This document shows, piece by piece, positions 16,859 through 25,307 of a stretch of DNA of 64,000 bases; the first letter of the stretch is position 1; each line of letters opens with the position of its first letter. Source of the DNA: Planctomycetota bacterium (GTDB lineage Bacteria; Planctomycetota; UBA8742; UBA2392); the NCBI GenBank assembly GCA_020849795.1, contig JADZFR010000023.1:1-64000 (forward strand). Direction: 5' to 3'. The notes under the pieces are model-generated. The model did not search any database. It saw only the letters and a list, made by a program, of their open reading frames with translations, and was not told where the DNA came from. The translations under genes and the position numbers were made by a program.

Positions 16859-18004
16859 TTACGCCAAGTGCATTTGCACTAAATGCACTTCGTTGCAGAT
16901 CTTGCCCAGCTGTCCTGGGGTCAGTGCCTGCCTTTGGTCGCACTTCGCTTCACACTTCCGTGGGTGCATTTCCACAATCGCTCCATCGGCCCCAACCGCG
17001 TGGGCCGCTCTGCACAGCGCCAGAATCAGTTCGTCGCGACCAGCCGCGTGGCTGGGGTCAACAATCACCGGCAGGTGAGTCAGTTCGCGCAGCACCGGCA
17101 CGCTGGAAAGGTCAAGCGTGTTGCGAGTCTCACGCTCAAACGTCCGCAAGCCGCGCTCGCACAAGATCACATGCGGGTTGCCTGCCAGCAGTATGTATTC
17201 AGCCGCGCACAGTAGCTCGCGAATCGTCGCTGCGGCGCCGCGCTTGAGCAGGATCGGCCGGCCCGTGGCAGCGCACGCCCGGAGCAGTGGCACGTTCTGC
17301 ATGTTTCGCGCACCAATCTGCAGCAGGTCGGCATGTTCAGCGACAGCAGTTGCGTCCGAGGGGTCCAGCACCTCGGTCACGCACGCCATGCCCCGGCTGT
17401 GCGCTGCATCGGCAAGCCAACGTACGCCCTGCATGCCGGTGCCCTGGAAATCGTACGGGCTGGTGCGCGGCTTGAACGCGCCACCCCGCAAGATGCGCAC
17501 GCCGCATGCGCGCGCGTGGTCGGCTGCATCGTGTATCTGGCGTTCGGACTCAACGGCGCAGGGCCCGGCAATCACCTCGTGCAGGCCCGCGCCAATCTGT
17601 GCTTCGCCGATGCTGACGACGGTGTGCCGCCCGGGCTCCCATCGTGCAAGACGAAAACTCTCTGAGTCAGGGGCAATGCCGCGCGCGCGCGGCGCCTTCG
17701 GTTGATCGAGTTGCGCCGCGCATCCGTGCCGGGCAAGCAGCAGTGCCAGCTCGCGTCCGAGTCGGGCCGGCAATCCCATGCGTGACGCAGCTTCTTCAAG
17801 TTCTGCAGCATGGGTGCTTTCGCGTTGCGGGTCGTGAATCGGTCTGCCGGTGACGCGCTTGGCAAGCCCGATATCTGCGGCGACTTTGCCGCGTTGCGCA
17901 AGCAATTCGATCAACTGGTTGTCGATGCGGTTGATGTTGGCGCGCAGGGCGCCGAGCACCAGCGCCTCATCTGAGCGCGGAGCCTCAATGGTTCCGGTGG
18001 TCAT
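16859..18004 (-). CDS. Chorismate mutase / DAHP synthase fusion
   Basis: The 381-residue bifunctional enzyme has an AroQ-type chorismate mutase helix bundle at about residues 15-100 (LRANINRIDNQLIELLAQRGKVAADIGLAKR). A type I-beta DAHP synthase barrel follows at about 120-365 (VIAGPCAVES, GGAFKPRTSPYDFQG, LLQIGARNMQN, LLKRGAAATIRE, VIVDPSHAAG). It catalyses the first committed shikimate step; the mutase domain can also act as a feedback sensor. The start overlaps the stop of the prephenate dehydratase gene as ATGA. The last codons contain a 10-bp inverted repeat (AAGTGCATTT/AAATGCACTT, 16866-16890). Confidence 0.95.
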   Translation of the reverse strand: MTTGTIEAPRSDEALVLGALRANINRIDNQLIELLAQRGKVAADIGLAKRVTGRPIHDPQRESTHAAELEEAASRMGLPARLGRELALLLARHGCAAQLDQPKAPRARGIAPDSESFRLARWEPGRHTVVSIGEAQIGAGLHEVIAGPCAVESERQIHDAADHARACGVRILRGGAFKPRTSPYDFQGTGMQGVRWLADAAHSRGMACVTEVLDPSDATAVAEHADLLQIGARNMQNVPLLRACAATGRPILLKRGAAATIRELLCAAEYILLAGNPHVILCERGLRTFERETRNTLDLSSVPVLRELTHLPVIVDPSHAAGRDELILALCRAAHAVGADGAIVEMHPRKCEAKCDQRQALTPGQLGKICNEVHLVQMHLA

Positions 18005-18651
18005 GATCGTTCTTCCTGCCCTGGCGTGCCCGTGTGGGCAACCGAGGTCTCAAGTGGTTTCGAATGTGTCGAGGACTCCGGCACAGCCTGCACGTTTCGG
18101 CACAGCAGTCGAAACGTCGTGCGATTGTCGGGCTCGTCCTGCGTGGGACCTTCGACCGGATACAGTCCGGTCGCATTGCCGATGCCGATCGGCCCCAGCA
18201 CGCCCACGTGGCGCAGCCCGCCGCGCAGAAAAGCCGGCGCCTGGCGCGCGCCGTCGTCAACAAGACGCAGGCGCACGTTGTTGTGGCTCAGCCAGCCGCG
18301 GCACTGGGCTGCCACCTGGGGGTGTGCCCAGACTTCGGTGATGTCGCGCCGGCGCGCACCCGGTATGCCCAGCAGGTAATGATCGACACGCAGGGTGGTC
18401 TCTTCGAGTGTGGCGAACGGCTGCGCCAGGGTCAGCGCTTCGTGGATTTGGCCGGTGCTGCTGTTGTGAATCGGCAGCAGCAACAGGTCAACCTGGCCGT
18501 TCGCGAGCGCCGCGGCTGCATCCGCGAAGCTTGCAAATGGCCAGCCGGTGAATCGCTCTGCCAGCAGTGTCAGGCCCGCGCGTTCCGAGTTTGAGCCGCG
18601 CTCGCCCTGGTAGGCGACGCGGTAATGTCGTTGTGTCTCCAGTGTCAGCAT
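18001..18651 (-). CDS. pheA: Prephenate dehydratase-like protein
   Basis: The 216-residue protein resembles the periplasmic-binding-type dehydratase domain of PheA: VAYQGERGSNSERAG at the start, a QVDLLLLPIHNSSTGQIHEAL segment matching the family's dimer/substrate region, and VGVLGPIGIGNATGLYPVEG later. The ACT regulatory domain is missing or much reduced: the protein stops after about 210 residues against about 280 for the monofunctional enzyme. The canonical catalytic Thr-Arg-Phe is less clear here (NRTTFRLLCRN). It makes phenylpyruvate from prephenate. GGAGA precedes the ATG. It is preceded by a leader peptide and attenuator and followed, coupled, by the DAHP synthase fusion. Confidence 0.85.
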   Translation of the reverse strand: MLTLETQRHYRVAYQGERGSNSERAGLTLLAERFTGWPFASFADAAAALANGQVDLLLLPIHNSSTGQIHEALTLAQPFATLEETTLRVDHYLLGIPGARRRDITEVWAHPQVAAQCRGWLSHNNVRLRLVDDGARQAPAFLRGGLRHVGVLGPIGIGNATGLYPVEGPTQDEPDNRTTFRLLCRNVQAVPESSTHSKPLETSVAHTGTPGQEERS

Positions 18652-18678
18652 GGCGGTGTCTCCGGTTAGATCGTGAAC

Positions 18679-18710
18679 AAAAAGAAAAGGCCCGCTCAAG
18701 TGAGCGGGCC
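18679..18710 (-). terminator. Attenuator (rho-independent) in the pheA leader
   Basis: On the minus strand GGCCCGCTC-ACTT-GAGCGGGCC forms a 9-bp GC-rich stem followed by TTTTCTTTTT, about 30 bases before the pheA start codon. The 5' arm segment GCCCGC can instead pair with GCGGGC at 18754-18759, just after the aromatic codons of the leader peptide. That gives the mutually exclusive pairing expected of transcription attenuation. Confidence 0.88.
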
Positions 18711-18742
18711 AGGGACCGTGTGATGGGAATGCTACCTGATCA

Positions 18743-18817
18743 TCAACACGCCTGCCCGCGCCCACCCGGATAGAGGTAGGCGAATGCAAACGCGAAGATG
18801 GCGGTGTGCTTGTTCAT
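18743..18817 (-). CDS. Phe/Tyr-rich leader peptide of the pheA operon
   Basis: The 24-codon ORF (ATG 18817, TGA 18743-18745) begins MNKHTA and then has Phe at codons 8, 10 and 12 and Tyr at 14 and 16 within a 9-codon stretch (IFAFAFAYLYP). It ends Gly/Arg-rich with a terminal Cys. Position and composition match leader peptides such as E. coli PheL. Ribosome stalling at Phe or Tyr codons should favour the antiterminator and allow pheA-aro transcription. No obvious Shine-Dalgarno is present; the start is about 12 bases from the predicted transcript 5' end. Confidence 0.82.
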   Translation of the reverse strand: MNKHTAIFAFAFAYLYPGGRGQAC

Positions 18818-18829
18818 GTCAGGGGCAGA

Positions 18830-18857
18830 ACGATAGCGGGTTGCATTGACGGGTCAA
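18830..18857 (-). promoter_or_regulatory. Predicted sigma-70-type promoter of the pheA operon
   Basis: The minus strand reads TTGACC (18852-18857), a 16-base spacer, then TATCGT (18830-18835). Transcription would begin a few bases upstream of the leader peptide ATG. The -35 is strong and the -10 only moderate. Confidence 0.5.
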
Positions 18858-18922
18858 GGGTTGGTTTCAGGTTTGGTGACGAATCATGGCTGACTTGTTT
18901 CAAGCATCAACGAGGTGCGGCG

Positions 18923-19636
18923 CTATTTCTTGATCTCGAACTCTTCGTCCTTCACGTTCGTGTCCAGCCTGGTGTCCTTGAACTCATACAGGGTGTAGCC
19001 GGCCTCTTCGTCTCCCTTTGCCAGGGGCTCAAGCAGCTTGACGCTGGTGATGGCGCCTTCGCCCTTGGCGAACTTCACCTCGATGCTGGCGATGAATTTC
19101 CTGACCGTTTCGTTGCGCGGTTTCATCTCAAGCGTTACCGGCTCGCGCGACTTGATGCTCACATCGTAGTCGTTCTTGAGTTTCGTGAACTCGCCCTTGA
19201 ACCACGTGAACAGCTGCTTGACGACTGCGTCGAGACCGCGGTCTTCGGACAGCTTGAAGTTCTCAACCTTGTTTGTGCTCTCGCTCCATTTCTTGCCGGT
19301 GTCGCCGGTGACGACGAGAATGGACTTGTGCGGCTTTGCGTACTCCCAGCGCACATGGTCTGGTTTCTTGAACACAAAGCGACCGGACGACTCGATCTTG
19401 TCGCCGAACAGTGGCAGAAATTTGGTCTGGGTGAAGTTGCCCTGGAAGTCCTTGTGTTCTTTGTGCTCTTTCTCGATGCGTTTAAGCAGGTCGTCCAGCG
19501 ACTCTTCTTTGGCTTCTTCGGCTTCTTCTTTGTTTTCCTTCGTCTCTTTGCCCTCAGCCGGCGTGGGCGTGCTCTCCTGCGCTGCAATCGTTGCGCAACC
19601 TAGCACCAGAAACAAAAGTATGACGGCAATGCGCAT
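18923..19636 (-). CDS. LolA-family outer membrane lipoprotein carrier
   Basis: The 237-residue protein has a signal peptide (MRIAVILLFLVLGCATIAAQ), a Glu/Lys-rich linker (about 25-45) and a LolA-like half-barrel: FQGNFTQTKFLPLFGDKIESSGRFVFKKPDHVRWEY is the standard signature spacing. LolA chaperones lipoproteins from inner to outer membrane, implying a two-membrane envelope. The charged linker is longer than in E. coli LolA. The gene may be a LolA-like paralogue with another amphipathic cargo. GGAGAG precedes the ATG. Confidence 0.85.
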   Translation of the reverse strand: MRIAVILLFLVLGCATIAAQESTPTPAEGKETKENKEEAEEAKEESLDDLLKRIEKEHKEHKDFQGNFTQTKFLPLFGDKIESSGRFVFKKPDHVRWEYAKPHKSILVVTGDTGKKWSESTNKVENFKLSEDRGLDAVVKQLFTWFKGEFTKLKNDYDVSIKSREPVTLEMKPRNETVRKFIASIEVKFAKGEGAITSVKLLEPLAKGDEEAGYTLYEFKDTRLDTNVKDEEFEIKK

Positions 19637-19705
19637 ATGGGTCTCTCCGGGCCCAGCATAGTAACGCCTGCGCGGAATGCCGGATGGTGCCGAAAATCTG
19701 GCGCT

Positions 19706-20506
19706 TCAATCTTGCGCGTACACCTTGGTGCCCAGCAGTGCGTCCAGCGCGACGATTTCAAGCCCCCGGGCGCGCAGCCCGTCGATTACCACGGGCAACG
19801 CTTCCAGCGTGGCGTTACGGTCGCTCGTGCCCTGCAAGCCGGCGCCGTCGTGCAGCAGAATCACACCGCCCGGCTTGGCGCTGTTGACGATGCGCTGGGC
19901 AATGCGCGCCGCGTCATTGACCACGGCATCGAACCCGCGCACCTGCCACCCGACTGCCACCATTCCCTCCTGCTTCAGCACGTCGCCGAGCGCCGGATTC
20001 TTGAACCCGTGGGGCGCCCGGTACAGGCAGGGCCGGACGCCGGCTGCGGCTTCGATGGCGGCGCTGCAATCGCGGATTTCGCGGCGCAACTTGCCGTGAA
20101 GACTGAAGTTGATCCACATGGCGTGCGTGTCACTGTGGTTGCCCAGCGTGTGGCCTTCCTGCGCAATGCGCTTTGCCAGCGCGGGATGCTGCCGTACCCG
20201 CGAGCCGACACAGAAGAAGGTTGCTTTCACATCCTTCTCATTCAGCAGGTCGAGCACGCGGGGCGTAAAGTCGGGATCTGGCCCGTCATCAAAGGTAAGG
20301 GCCACAGCCTTGATCGGCACGGGCGACCGCCACAGCGTCCGCGCCCAGATCGAGCTGTTCACGTTGAACACAGCCCAGGCGATCACGCCCGCCGCCACGG
20401 CCAGCGAAACGCCGGCGCCGACCCAGCACCACGGAAACGAAAGCAACACGAAACTCGCGACAATCGCCGCGACGGCTGCCAGCTTGATGGCGATGGCTTT
20501 GAGCAC
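19706..20506 (-). CDS. Polysaccharide deacetylase (NodB homology), membrane-anchored
   Basis: The 266-residue protein has two hydrophobic N-terminal segments (about 5-25 and 29-47) that anchor it, then a NodB domain: TFDDGPDPDFTP with the catalytic Asp pair, NHSDTH carrying the two metal-binding His, RAPHGF, and a late LLHDG. It removes N- or O-acetyl groups from a surface polysaccharide or peptidoglycan; the substrate is open. Confidence 0.93.
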   Translation of the reverse strand: MLKAIAIKLAAVAAIVASFVLLSFPWCWVGAGVSLAVAAGVIAWAVFNVNSSIWARTLWRSPVPIKAVALTFDDGPDPDFTPRVLDLLNEKDVKATFFCVGSRVRQHPALAKRIAQEGHTLGNHSDTHAMWINFSLHGKLRREIRDCSAAIEAAAGVRPCLYRAPHGFKNPALGDVLKQEGMVAVGWQVRGFDAVVNDAARIAQRIVNSAKPGGVILLHDGAGLQGTSDRNATLEALPVVIDGLRARGLEIVALDALLGTKVYAQD

Positions 20507-20531
20507 GCGCCCACGCTAGACGACAGCGATG

Positions 20532-20559
20532 AAAAGAAAAGGCGCCGCAGTGCGGCGCC
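20532..20559 (-). terminator. Rho-independent terminator of the anti-sigma-type gene
   Basis: On the minus strand GGCGCCGC-ACT-GCGGCGCC is followed by TTTTCTTTT. It lies 30 bases after the stop of the gene starting at 21039. Confidence 0.88.
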
Positions 20560-20589
20560 GCAAGCTGTTGCATCACGAGCATGTCGCGG

Positions 20590-21039
20590 CTAGTTGGCCT
20601 TGGGTTCCTGCTGCTCGTAAATGAACTTGATCATCTCGATCTCGGACTGAAAGCCCTTCCGGAAGACGTACGTAAACTCGTCGACCGCGCGCCGGATCAG
20701 GAAGGTACCCATCTCGTTCTTCTTGCTGCGCGTGAACTCTTTCAGCAGTTCTTCGCGGCTGACGTCGCCTACGTCGTAGTCGTTGGCGGTGTCGGCGATC
20801 GTGACCTTGACGCGGGTAGGATCGATGTCGATCAGCAGGCGCAGGTTGCCAATGGCGCCATGTTCTTTGGCATTGAGGATGATGCTGCTGCAAGCCTCAT
20901 CAATCGCAATCACGACCTGGCGGGCCACGCGTGAGCCCAACTGGCCCTCCGCGAGCACTTCACGCACGAAGTCGCGCAGGGGCGCCAGCGAGCGGGTGTC
21001 GATTGCTACGTCGAGTTCGCGACGTGTGGTCTGGATCAT
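20590..21039 (-). CDS. RsbW-type serine kinase / anti-sigma regulatory ATPase
   Basis: The 149-residue protein is a GHKL ATPase domain of the HATPase_c_2 type: VVIAIDEACSSIILNAKEHG is the N-box, VTIADTANDYD the G1-like region, and EMGTFLIRRAVDEFTY the G2-like region. Such proteins phosphorylate anti-sigma-factor antagonists and bind sigma factors. No STAS-domain partner or sigma factor adjoins, so the target is not visible. ATG 21039 gives the normal domain start; an earlier in-frame ATG (21078) adds 13 unsupported residues. Confidence 0.88.
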   Translation of the reverse strand: MIQTTRRELDVAIDTRSLAPLRDFVREVLAEGQLGSRVARQVVIAIDEACSSIILNAKEHGAIGNLRLLIDIDPTRVKVTIADTANDYDVGDVSREELLKEFTRSKKNEMGTFLIRRAVDEFTYVFRKGFQSEIEMIKFIYEQQEPKAN

Positions 21040-21182
21040 GGCGTCTGCTTTCCAGTTTCGGGATGTGTGTTCAAGCACACTTCCGCAAAACGATCAGGCA
21101 AGGGTGCTAATTATCTTTGCGCTTACAAGTGGATTCGGGGAATTCTCAGTCACATATTCTCTAGATTGCACATGGGCGTATT

Positions 21183-21908
21183 CTACATTTTTTGCGTTTG
21201 ACCACCAGTAGCAGTCGCCCAACCCGCCTCGGCCGCTATTTCAACAGCCAGTGCGCGCCCCGCAGTCCCGATATCGCGCGAATCAGCGCCCCACCAGCCT
21301 GGCGGCAGCCAGCGTGGTTCTGGCAGAGCGGTCTGGGCCAGGCCCGCCCGGTTCAGTGCGCTGCGCAGGGTGTTCGGAATGCGGCGGTGTGGTGCGTCCT
21401 CATGCTCAACGAGCACAAGAACGTCTGCCCGTTTCAAGGCAGGCAGCACGCTGGACTTCACCCCGCGAGTGCGCTGCGGCCAAACCAGGACCACCCGGCC
21501 TTGAAATTCCGGCAACGTCGCCGCGGAGTTGCCTTCAATCACTAATGGCTTCTCTGCGTCAAACGCGTTCATTGCCTGCGCCAGCGCGTAACCAAACACG
21601 TGGGGTGCCGCCCGCAGCCACAGCACAGGATTGGCCCCCGCTTTGGCCAAACGGTCCGTATCTTTGCCCGGCGTACGCAGAATGGCTTCGTCGGTGACCA
21701 GCTCATATCCGGCGGGCACGGGGTCACAGCCGTCGCAGTTGTCGTCGCCCTGCTCGTCTACGCCGTGCACCGGGCAGTGGGATTCGCGGTGAAAACGCGT
21801 GATCTTGAGTGCTTGCGCGCCTGGGACGGCCGCCACAATCGCGCACGCCAACGCGGTCTTGCCCGCGTTGGCTGAAGGTCCCGCGACTATCAGGCGCTGT
21901 GCCATCAT
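21183..21908 (-). CDS. P-loop NTPase, MobB-like, with a Cys/His cluster
   Basis: The 241-residue protein has Walker A GPSANAGKT at about residues 8-16, and LKITRFHRES where MobB proteins have IKH. A Cys/His-rich loop follows (HCPVHG...DDNCDGCD), then PGKDTDRLAKAGA, close to the D-S/T-x-R-x-x-x-A-G-A of MobB. MobB binds GTP in molybdenum-cofactor maturation. The Cys/His loop (four candidate ligands) is not in standard MobB and suggests metal binding. moaC lies about 3.4 kb away but not in the same unit. Another role, such as metal-cofactor delivery, is possible. Confidence 0.65.
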   Translation of the reverse strand: MMAQRLIVAGPSANAGKTALACAIVAAVPGAQALKITRFHRESHCPVHGVDEQGDDNCDGCDPVPAGYELVTDEAILRTPGKDTDRLAKAGANPVLWLRAAPHVFGYALAQAMNAFDAEKPLVIEGNSAATLPEFQGRVVLVWPQRTRGVKSSVLPALKRADVLVLVEHEDAPHRRIPNTLRSALNRAGLAQTALPEPRWLPPGWWGADSRDIGTAGRALAVEIAAEAGWATATGGQTQKM

Positions 21909-22074
21909 CGTTGCGAGGCTAACAAACCCCGGAAAATCAGGCAGGCCCCGGTTGGCGCGCAACCTGCCCACAACCCACATGTGCCCCTGCACCATACTGC
22001 ACTTGGGCATTGGTAATCTGCGCCCACGGTTCTAAGAACAAGTCAACTGCCCCCCGGGTTGACGTAAGTGCGCC

Positions 22075-22641
22075 ATGCGGATTCTTCACTTCCGAATCAC
22101 ATTTGCCGTGCTTGGCTTGCTGGCCCTGTTGGCCGGTGCCTTGCTCGACACCACATGGCTTGCCGGGTCAGGCGCCGCCGCGGCCGCGGTTTCTGACCTG
22201 ATCGGCATTGCCCGGGCCAGAATCCGCCACCCTGAGCCGCTGCTGCGTCTGCTGCGTGCCACATGTGAAGCTCTGCCCTCAATCGGCGTTGCCGCCTACG
22301 AGCCGCTGGCAATCGGCGTTGCGGTGGCGGTCGTGCTATACGCGCTGATGGCCGCCGGCCTGGAAACAGTCAGTGTCTCGCGCGGCTTGACGCTGGGCAA
22401 TGTGCGCGGCGAGTCCAGCCGTCGCGTAATCTCGGCGCTGTGCAGCGTCGCGCTGCTGGGCATTCCGGCTGCACTGGCCTGGGGCCGCTCGCCGCAGTCG
22501 GTGATTGGACGAGACGCCCGGACCGTGACGGCAGTGGTCGTTTCGATCGCAATCCTGGTGGCTTTGCGGGGCATGCTGGATGTCGCACTTGAAGTTCGTG
22601 CAGCCGGGAAGCGGGCGAGTGCCCAAAACGTTGACAGCTAG
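22075..22641 (+). CDS. Integral membrane protein, unknown
   Basis: The 188-residue protein has about four hydrophobic segments (FAVLGLLALLAGALL, PLAIGVAVAVVLYALMAAG, RVISALCSVALLGIPAALAW, AVVVSIAILVALRGML). There are no recognisable catalytic residues. No clear Shine-Dalgarno is seen. It precedes the PilB-type gene by about 100 bases on the same strand. Confidence 0.65.
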   Translation: MRILHFRITFAVLGLLALLAGALLDTTWLAGSGAAAAAVSDLIGIARARIRHPEPLLRLLRATCEALPSIGVAAYEPLAIGVAVAVVLYALMAAGLETVSVSRGLTLGNVRGESSRRVISALCSVALLGIPAALAWGRSPQSVIGRDARTVTAVVVSIAILVALRGMLDVALEVRAAGKRASAQNVDS

Positions 22642-22744
22642 AGGCTTGCGGTTACAGTGTGCGATTGCAGCCAGAATGTTACCCCAGCAGCAAACCGGGC
22701 GGACAACTGAATCCACACGGACCGATGAGAAGTCGGGAGGCTTG

Positions 22745-24439
22745 ATGTTGACGCAATCGAAAAAGACACCTCTGGGCAAAGTCCTCGTCGGATTGAAGTT
22801 CTGCACGGTCGAGCAGGTCAAAGAAGGCCTTACTCACGCCAAGACCAACATGATGATGTTGGGCGAAGCGCTGATGGAGCTTGGTTACCTCGACGACGAG
22901 AAACTTGCCAAGGCGCTGGCCAAGCAGCAGGGCGTGAAGTTCGTGCTGCTGAATAAGTATGAGCTGCCGCCGGATCTTGTTGGTTCCGTGGGCAAAGAAA
23001 TCGTCGAAGAGCACGAGATCATCCCGGTGCAGCGCAAGGGCCGCAACCTGACGGTGGCCACGCACCGCGTGCTGGAGTATTTCGCGCTGGACAACCTGCG
23101 CTTTATTCTGGGCAGCGAAGTCGACTGGGTGATGGCGCCCGAAAACCAGATTCGCACCGCGATGAAGAAGTACTACGGCATCGGCGGCATGGGCGACATC
23201 GTCGATGGCGAAGGCGAGAACATCAGCTACAAGGATTTCGACGCCTCTGAACTCTCGACCGAAGAGGAAGAGGGTTTTGTCGCGCAGCTTGTGCAGTTGC
23301 TGATCACCGACGCGATCAAGCAGCGCGCCAGCGACATTCACATCGAGCCGATGGAAGAAAAGGTACGCATCCGGTACCGCGTCGACGGCGATTGCCAGGA
23401 GATGGAGGCGCCGCCAAAGCGCCTGCAAGGCCCGCTGATCCAGCGCGTAAAAATCCTGGCCAAGATGAAGATCGAGGAAAAGCGCATCCCCCAGGACGGC
23501 CGCATCAAGACCCGTGTTGAGGGACGCGACATCGACTTGCGCGTGAGCTGCCTTCCGTGCAGCTGGGGCGAGTCAGTGGTCATGCGTATCCTGGACAAAG
23601 CCAAGAGCCTGGTGGCCCTGGAAACGCTGGGCGTGCACCCGACTGATTTCGACCGCTTCCAGAAAATCCTGAAGAAGCCCAACGGCATCTTCCTGGTCAC
23701 CGGCCCCACAGGCTCGGGCAAGACCACGACGCTGTACGCGGCCCTGACTGCACTGAACAAGCCGGACGTGAAGATCATCACGGCAGAAGATCCCGTGGAG
23801 TACAACCTTTCGGGCATCAACCAGTCGCAGGTGAATCACCAGATTCAGCTCAGCTTTGCACGCATCCTGCGCGCCATGCTGCGCCAGGCGCCGAACATTA
23901 TTCTGGTGGGCGAAATTCGAGACCATGAGACCGCCGAAATTGCGATCCAGGCGGCGCTCACGGGTCACTTGGTGTTCAGCACGCTGCACACCAACGACGC
24001 CAGCGGCGCGTTGACGCGCTTGATCGACATGGGCGTCAAACCGTTCCTGGTCGCCAGCGCGGTGCAGGCCATTCTGGCCCAGCGCCTTGTGCGTGTGCTG
24101 TGCAAGCATTGCAAGCAGCCGCACACACCGGAACCGGCGGACCTGAAGATGGTCGGCCTGAAGCCCGAGAACATCCGGGGCAAGACGATTTATCGTGGCG
24201 TCGGTTGCCGCGAGTGCGGCAACGCGGGCTTCCGCGGCCGCATGGGTGTGTACGAGTTGCTTGAGATGAACCCGGCGCTGCGCGAGCTGACGATGAAGCA
24301 GGCCAGCACGCTCAAGATTCGCGCCGAGGCGCGCCAGAACGGCATGAGCACGCTGCTCGAAGACGGCGTGCGCAAGGTGCTGCTGGGCACGACCACGATC
24401 GGCGAAATCCTGACCATCGCCCATCGAGACGACATCTAG
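22745..24439 (+). CDS. pilB: Type IV pilus / type II secretion assembly ATPase (PilB/GspE family)
   Basis: The 564-residue protein has an N-terminal MshEN-like domain (about 10-150, LGEALMELGYLDDEKLAKALAKQQG) and then the assembly ATPase. Motifs are Walker A GPTGSGKTTT (about 325), Asp box ITAEDPVEY, Walker B ILVGEIRDHETAEIA and His box LVFSTLHTNDA. A tetracysteine zinc site follows (CKHC and CRECG) near residues 452-495. It powers pilus polymerisation or secretion. No pilin or PilC/PilT gene is next to it. Confidence 0.95.
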   Translation: MLTQSKKTPLGKVLVGLKFCTVEQVKEGLTHAKTNMMMLGEALMELGYLDDEKLAKALAKQQGVKFVLLNKYELPPDLVGSVGKEIVEEHEIIPVQRKGRNLTVATHRVLEYFALDNLRFILGSEVDWVMAPENQIRTAMKKYYGIGGMGDIVDGEGENISYKDFDASELSTEEEEGFVAQLVQLLITDAIKQRASDIHIEPMEEKVRIRYRVDGDCQEMEAPPKRLQGPLIQRVKILAKMKIEEKRIPQDGRIKTRVEGRDIDLRVSCLPCSWGESVVMRILDKAKSLVALETLGVHPTDFDRFQKILKKPNGIFLVTGPTGSGKTTTLYAALTALNKPDVKIITAEDPVEYNLSGINQSQVNHQIQLSFARILRAMLRQAPNIILVGEIRDHETAEIAIQAALTGHLVFSTLHTNDASGALTRLIDMGVKPFLVASAVQAILAQRLVRVLCKHCKQPHTPEPADLKMVGLKPENIRGKTIYRGVGCRECGNAGFRGRMGVYELLEMNPALRELTMKQASTLKIRAEARQNGMSTLLEDGVRKVLLGTTTIGEILTIAHRDDI

Positions 24440-24466
24440 GGATTGAACCCAGGGCAGTTCGGCATG

Positions 24467-24502
24467 AACAAAGCGCTCCTGACGGGGCGCTTGTTCTTTG
24501 TT
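24467..24502 (+). terminator. Rho-independent terminator of pilB
   Basis: AACAAAGCGC pairs with GCGCTTGTT (one bulged A) around a nine-base loop and runs into TTGTTCTTTG. It begins 28 bases after the pilB stop. Confidence 0.78.
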
Positions 24503-24546
24503 GACTGGCCCTTTCAATGTTCATAGTTCTTTGGCGGAGGCCATCT

Positions 24547-25206
24547 ATGGCGCACAAGATTGGCGTGATACTTTCCGGTTGCGGGTTCAAGGACGGCGCA
24601 GAAATCCACGAGAGCGTGTGCACGCTGCTGGCCCTCGACCGAATGGGTGTCGAGACGATCTGCATGGCGCCCAACATTGACCAGGGCAAGGTAGTCAACC
24701 ACGTCACCGGCAAGGACGTGCCCGAAAAGCGCAACGTGCTGGTCGAATCCGCCCGCATTGCCCGCGGCAAGATTCGCGACATTGCTCAAGTCAAGGCCGG
24801 CGACCTCGACGCGCTGGTGTTGCCCGGCGGCTATGGCGCCGCGCTGAACCTGAGTGACTTTGCCGCCAAAGGTGCCAAGGCCAAAGTCAACGCTGAGGTC
24901 GCGCGCCTGGTGCGCGACGTCCACAAGTCGGGCAAGCCGATCTGCGCGATCTGCATTGCACCGGCGGTGATTGCGCGCGTGCTGGGCGACGAGCACCCGG
25001 TACTGACGATCGGCAATGATGAAGGCACAGCGGAAGCCATCGAAGCCTGCGGAGCCGTGCACGAGAACTGCGCCGTGCGCGACTTTGTCGTGGATAAGCA
25101 GCGCAAAATCGTCAGCACGCCGGCATACATGCTTGGCCCGAGCATCGCCCACGTGGCCGAGGGCATCGAGCGCGCCGTGCGCGAGACAGTGGCCATGATC
25201 GGTTAG
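24547..25206 (+). CDS. elbB: ElbB-type DJ-1/PfpI-fold glyoxalase
   Basis: The 219-residue protein matches ElbB along its length: KIGVILSGCGFKDGAEIHE, the core LPGGYGAALNLSDFA, and the nucleophile-elbow Cys in PICAICIAPAV near residue 138. The family is a glyoxalase-III-like subgroup of DJ-1/PfpI and was linked to isoprenoid biosynthesis in E. coli. TTGGCGGAGG precedes ATG 24547. Confidence 0.93.
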   Translation: MAHKIGVILSGCGFKDGAEIHESVCTLLALDRMGVETICMAPNIDQGKVVNHVTGKDVPEKRNVLVESARIARGKIRDIAQVKAGDLDALVLPGGYGAALNLSDFAAKGAKAKVNAEVARLVRDVHKSGKPICAICIAPAVIARVLGDEHPVLTIGNDEGTAEAIEACGAVHENCAVRDFVVDKQRKIVSTPAYMLGPSIAHVAEGIERAVRETVAMIG

Positions 25207-25307
25207 CGACGCGGAACTAACAAACCATCCACGCCCCAGCCGCCCCGTGTCATGCGGGACGTGATTGGGTATCCTAGGGGCCGCATCAGCAGCTCAGGAA
25301 GGTTCTC

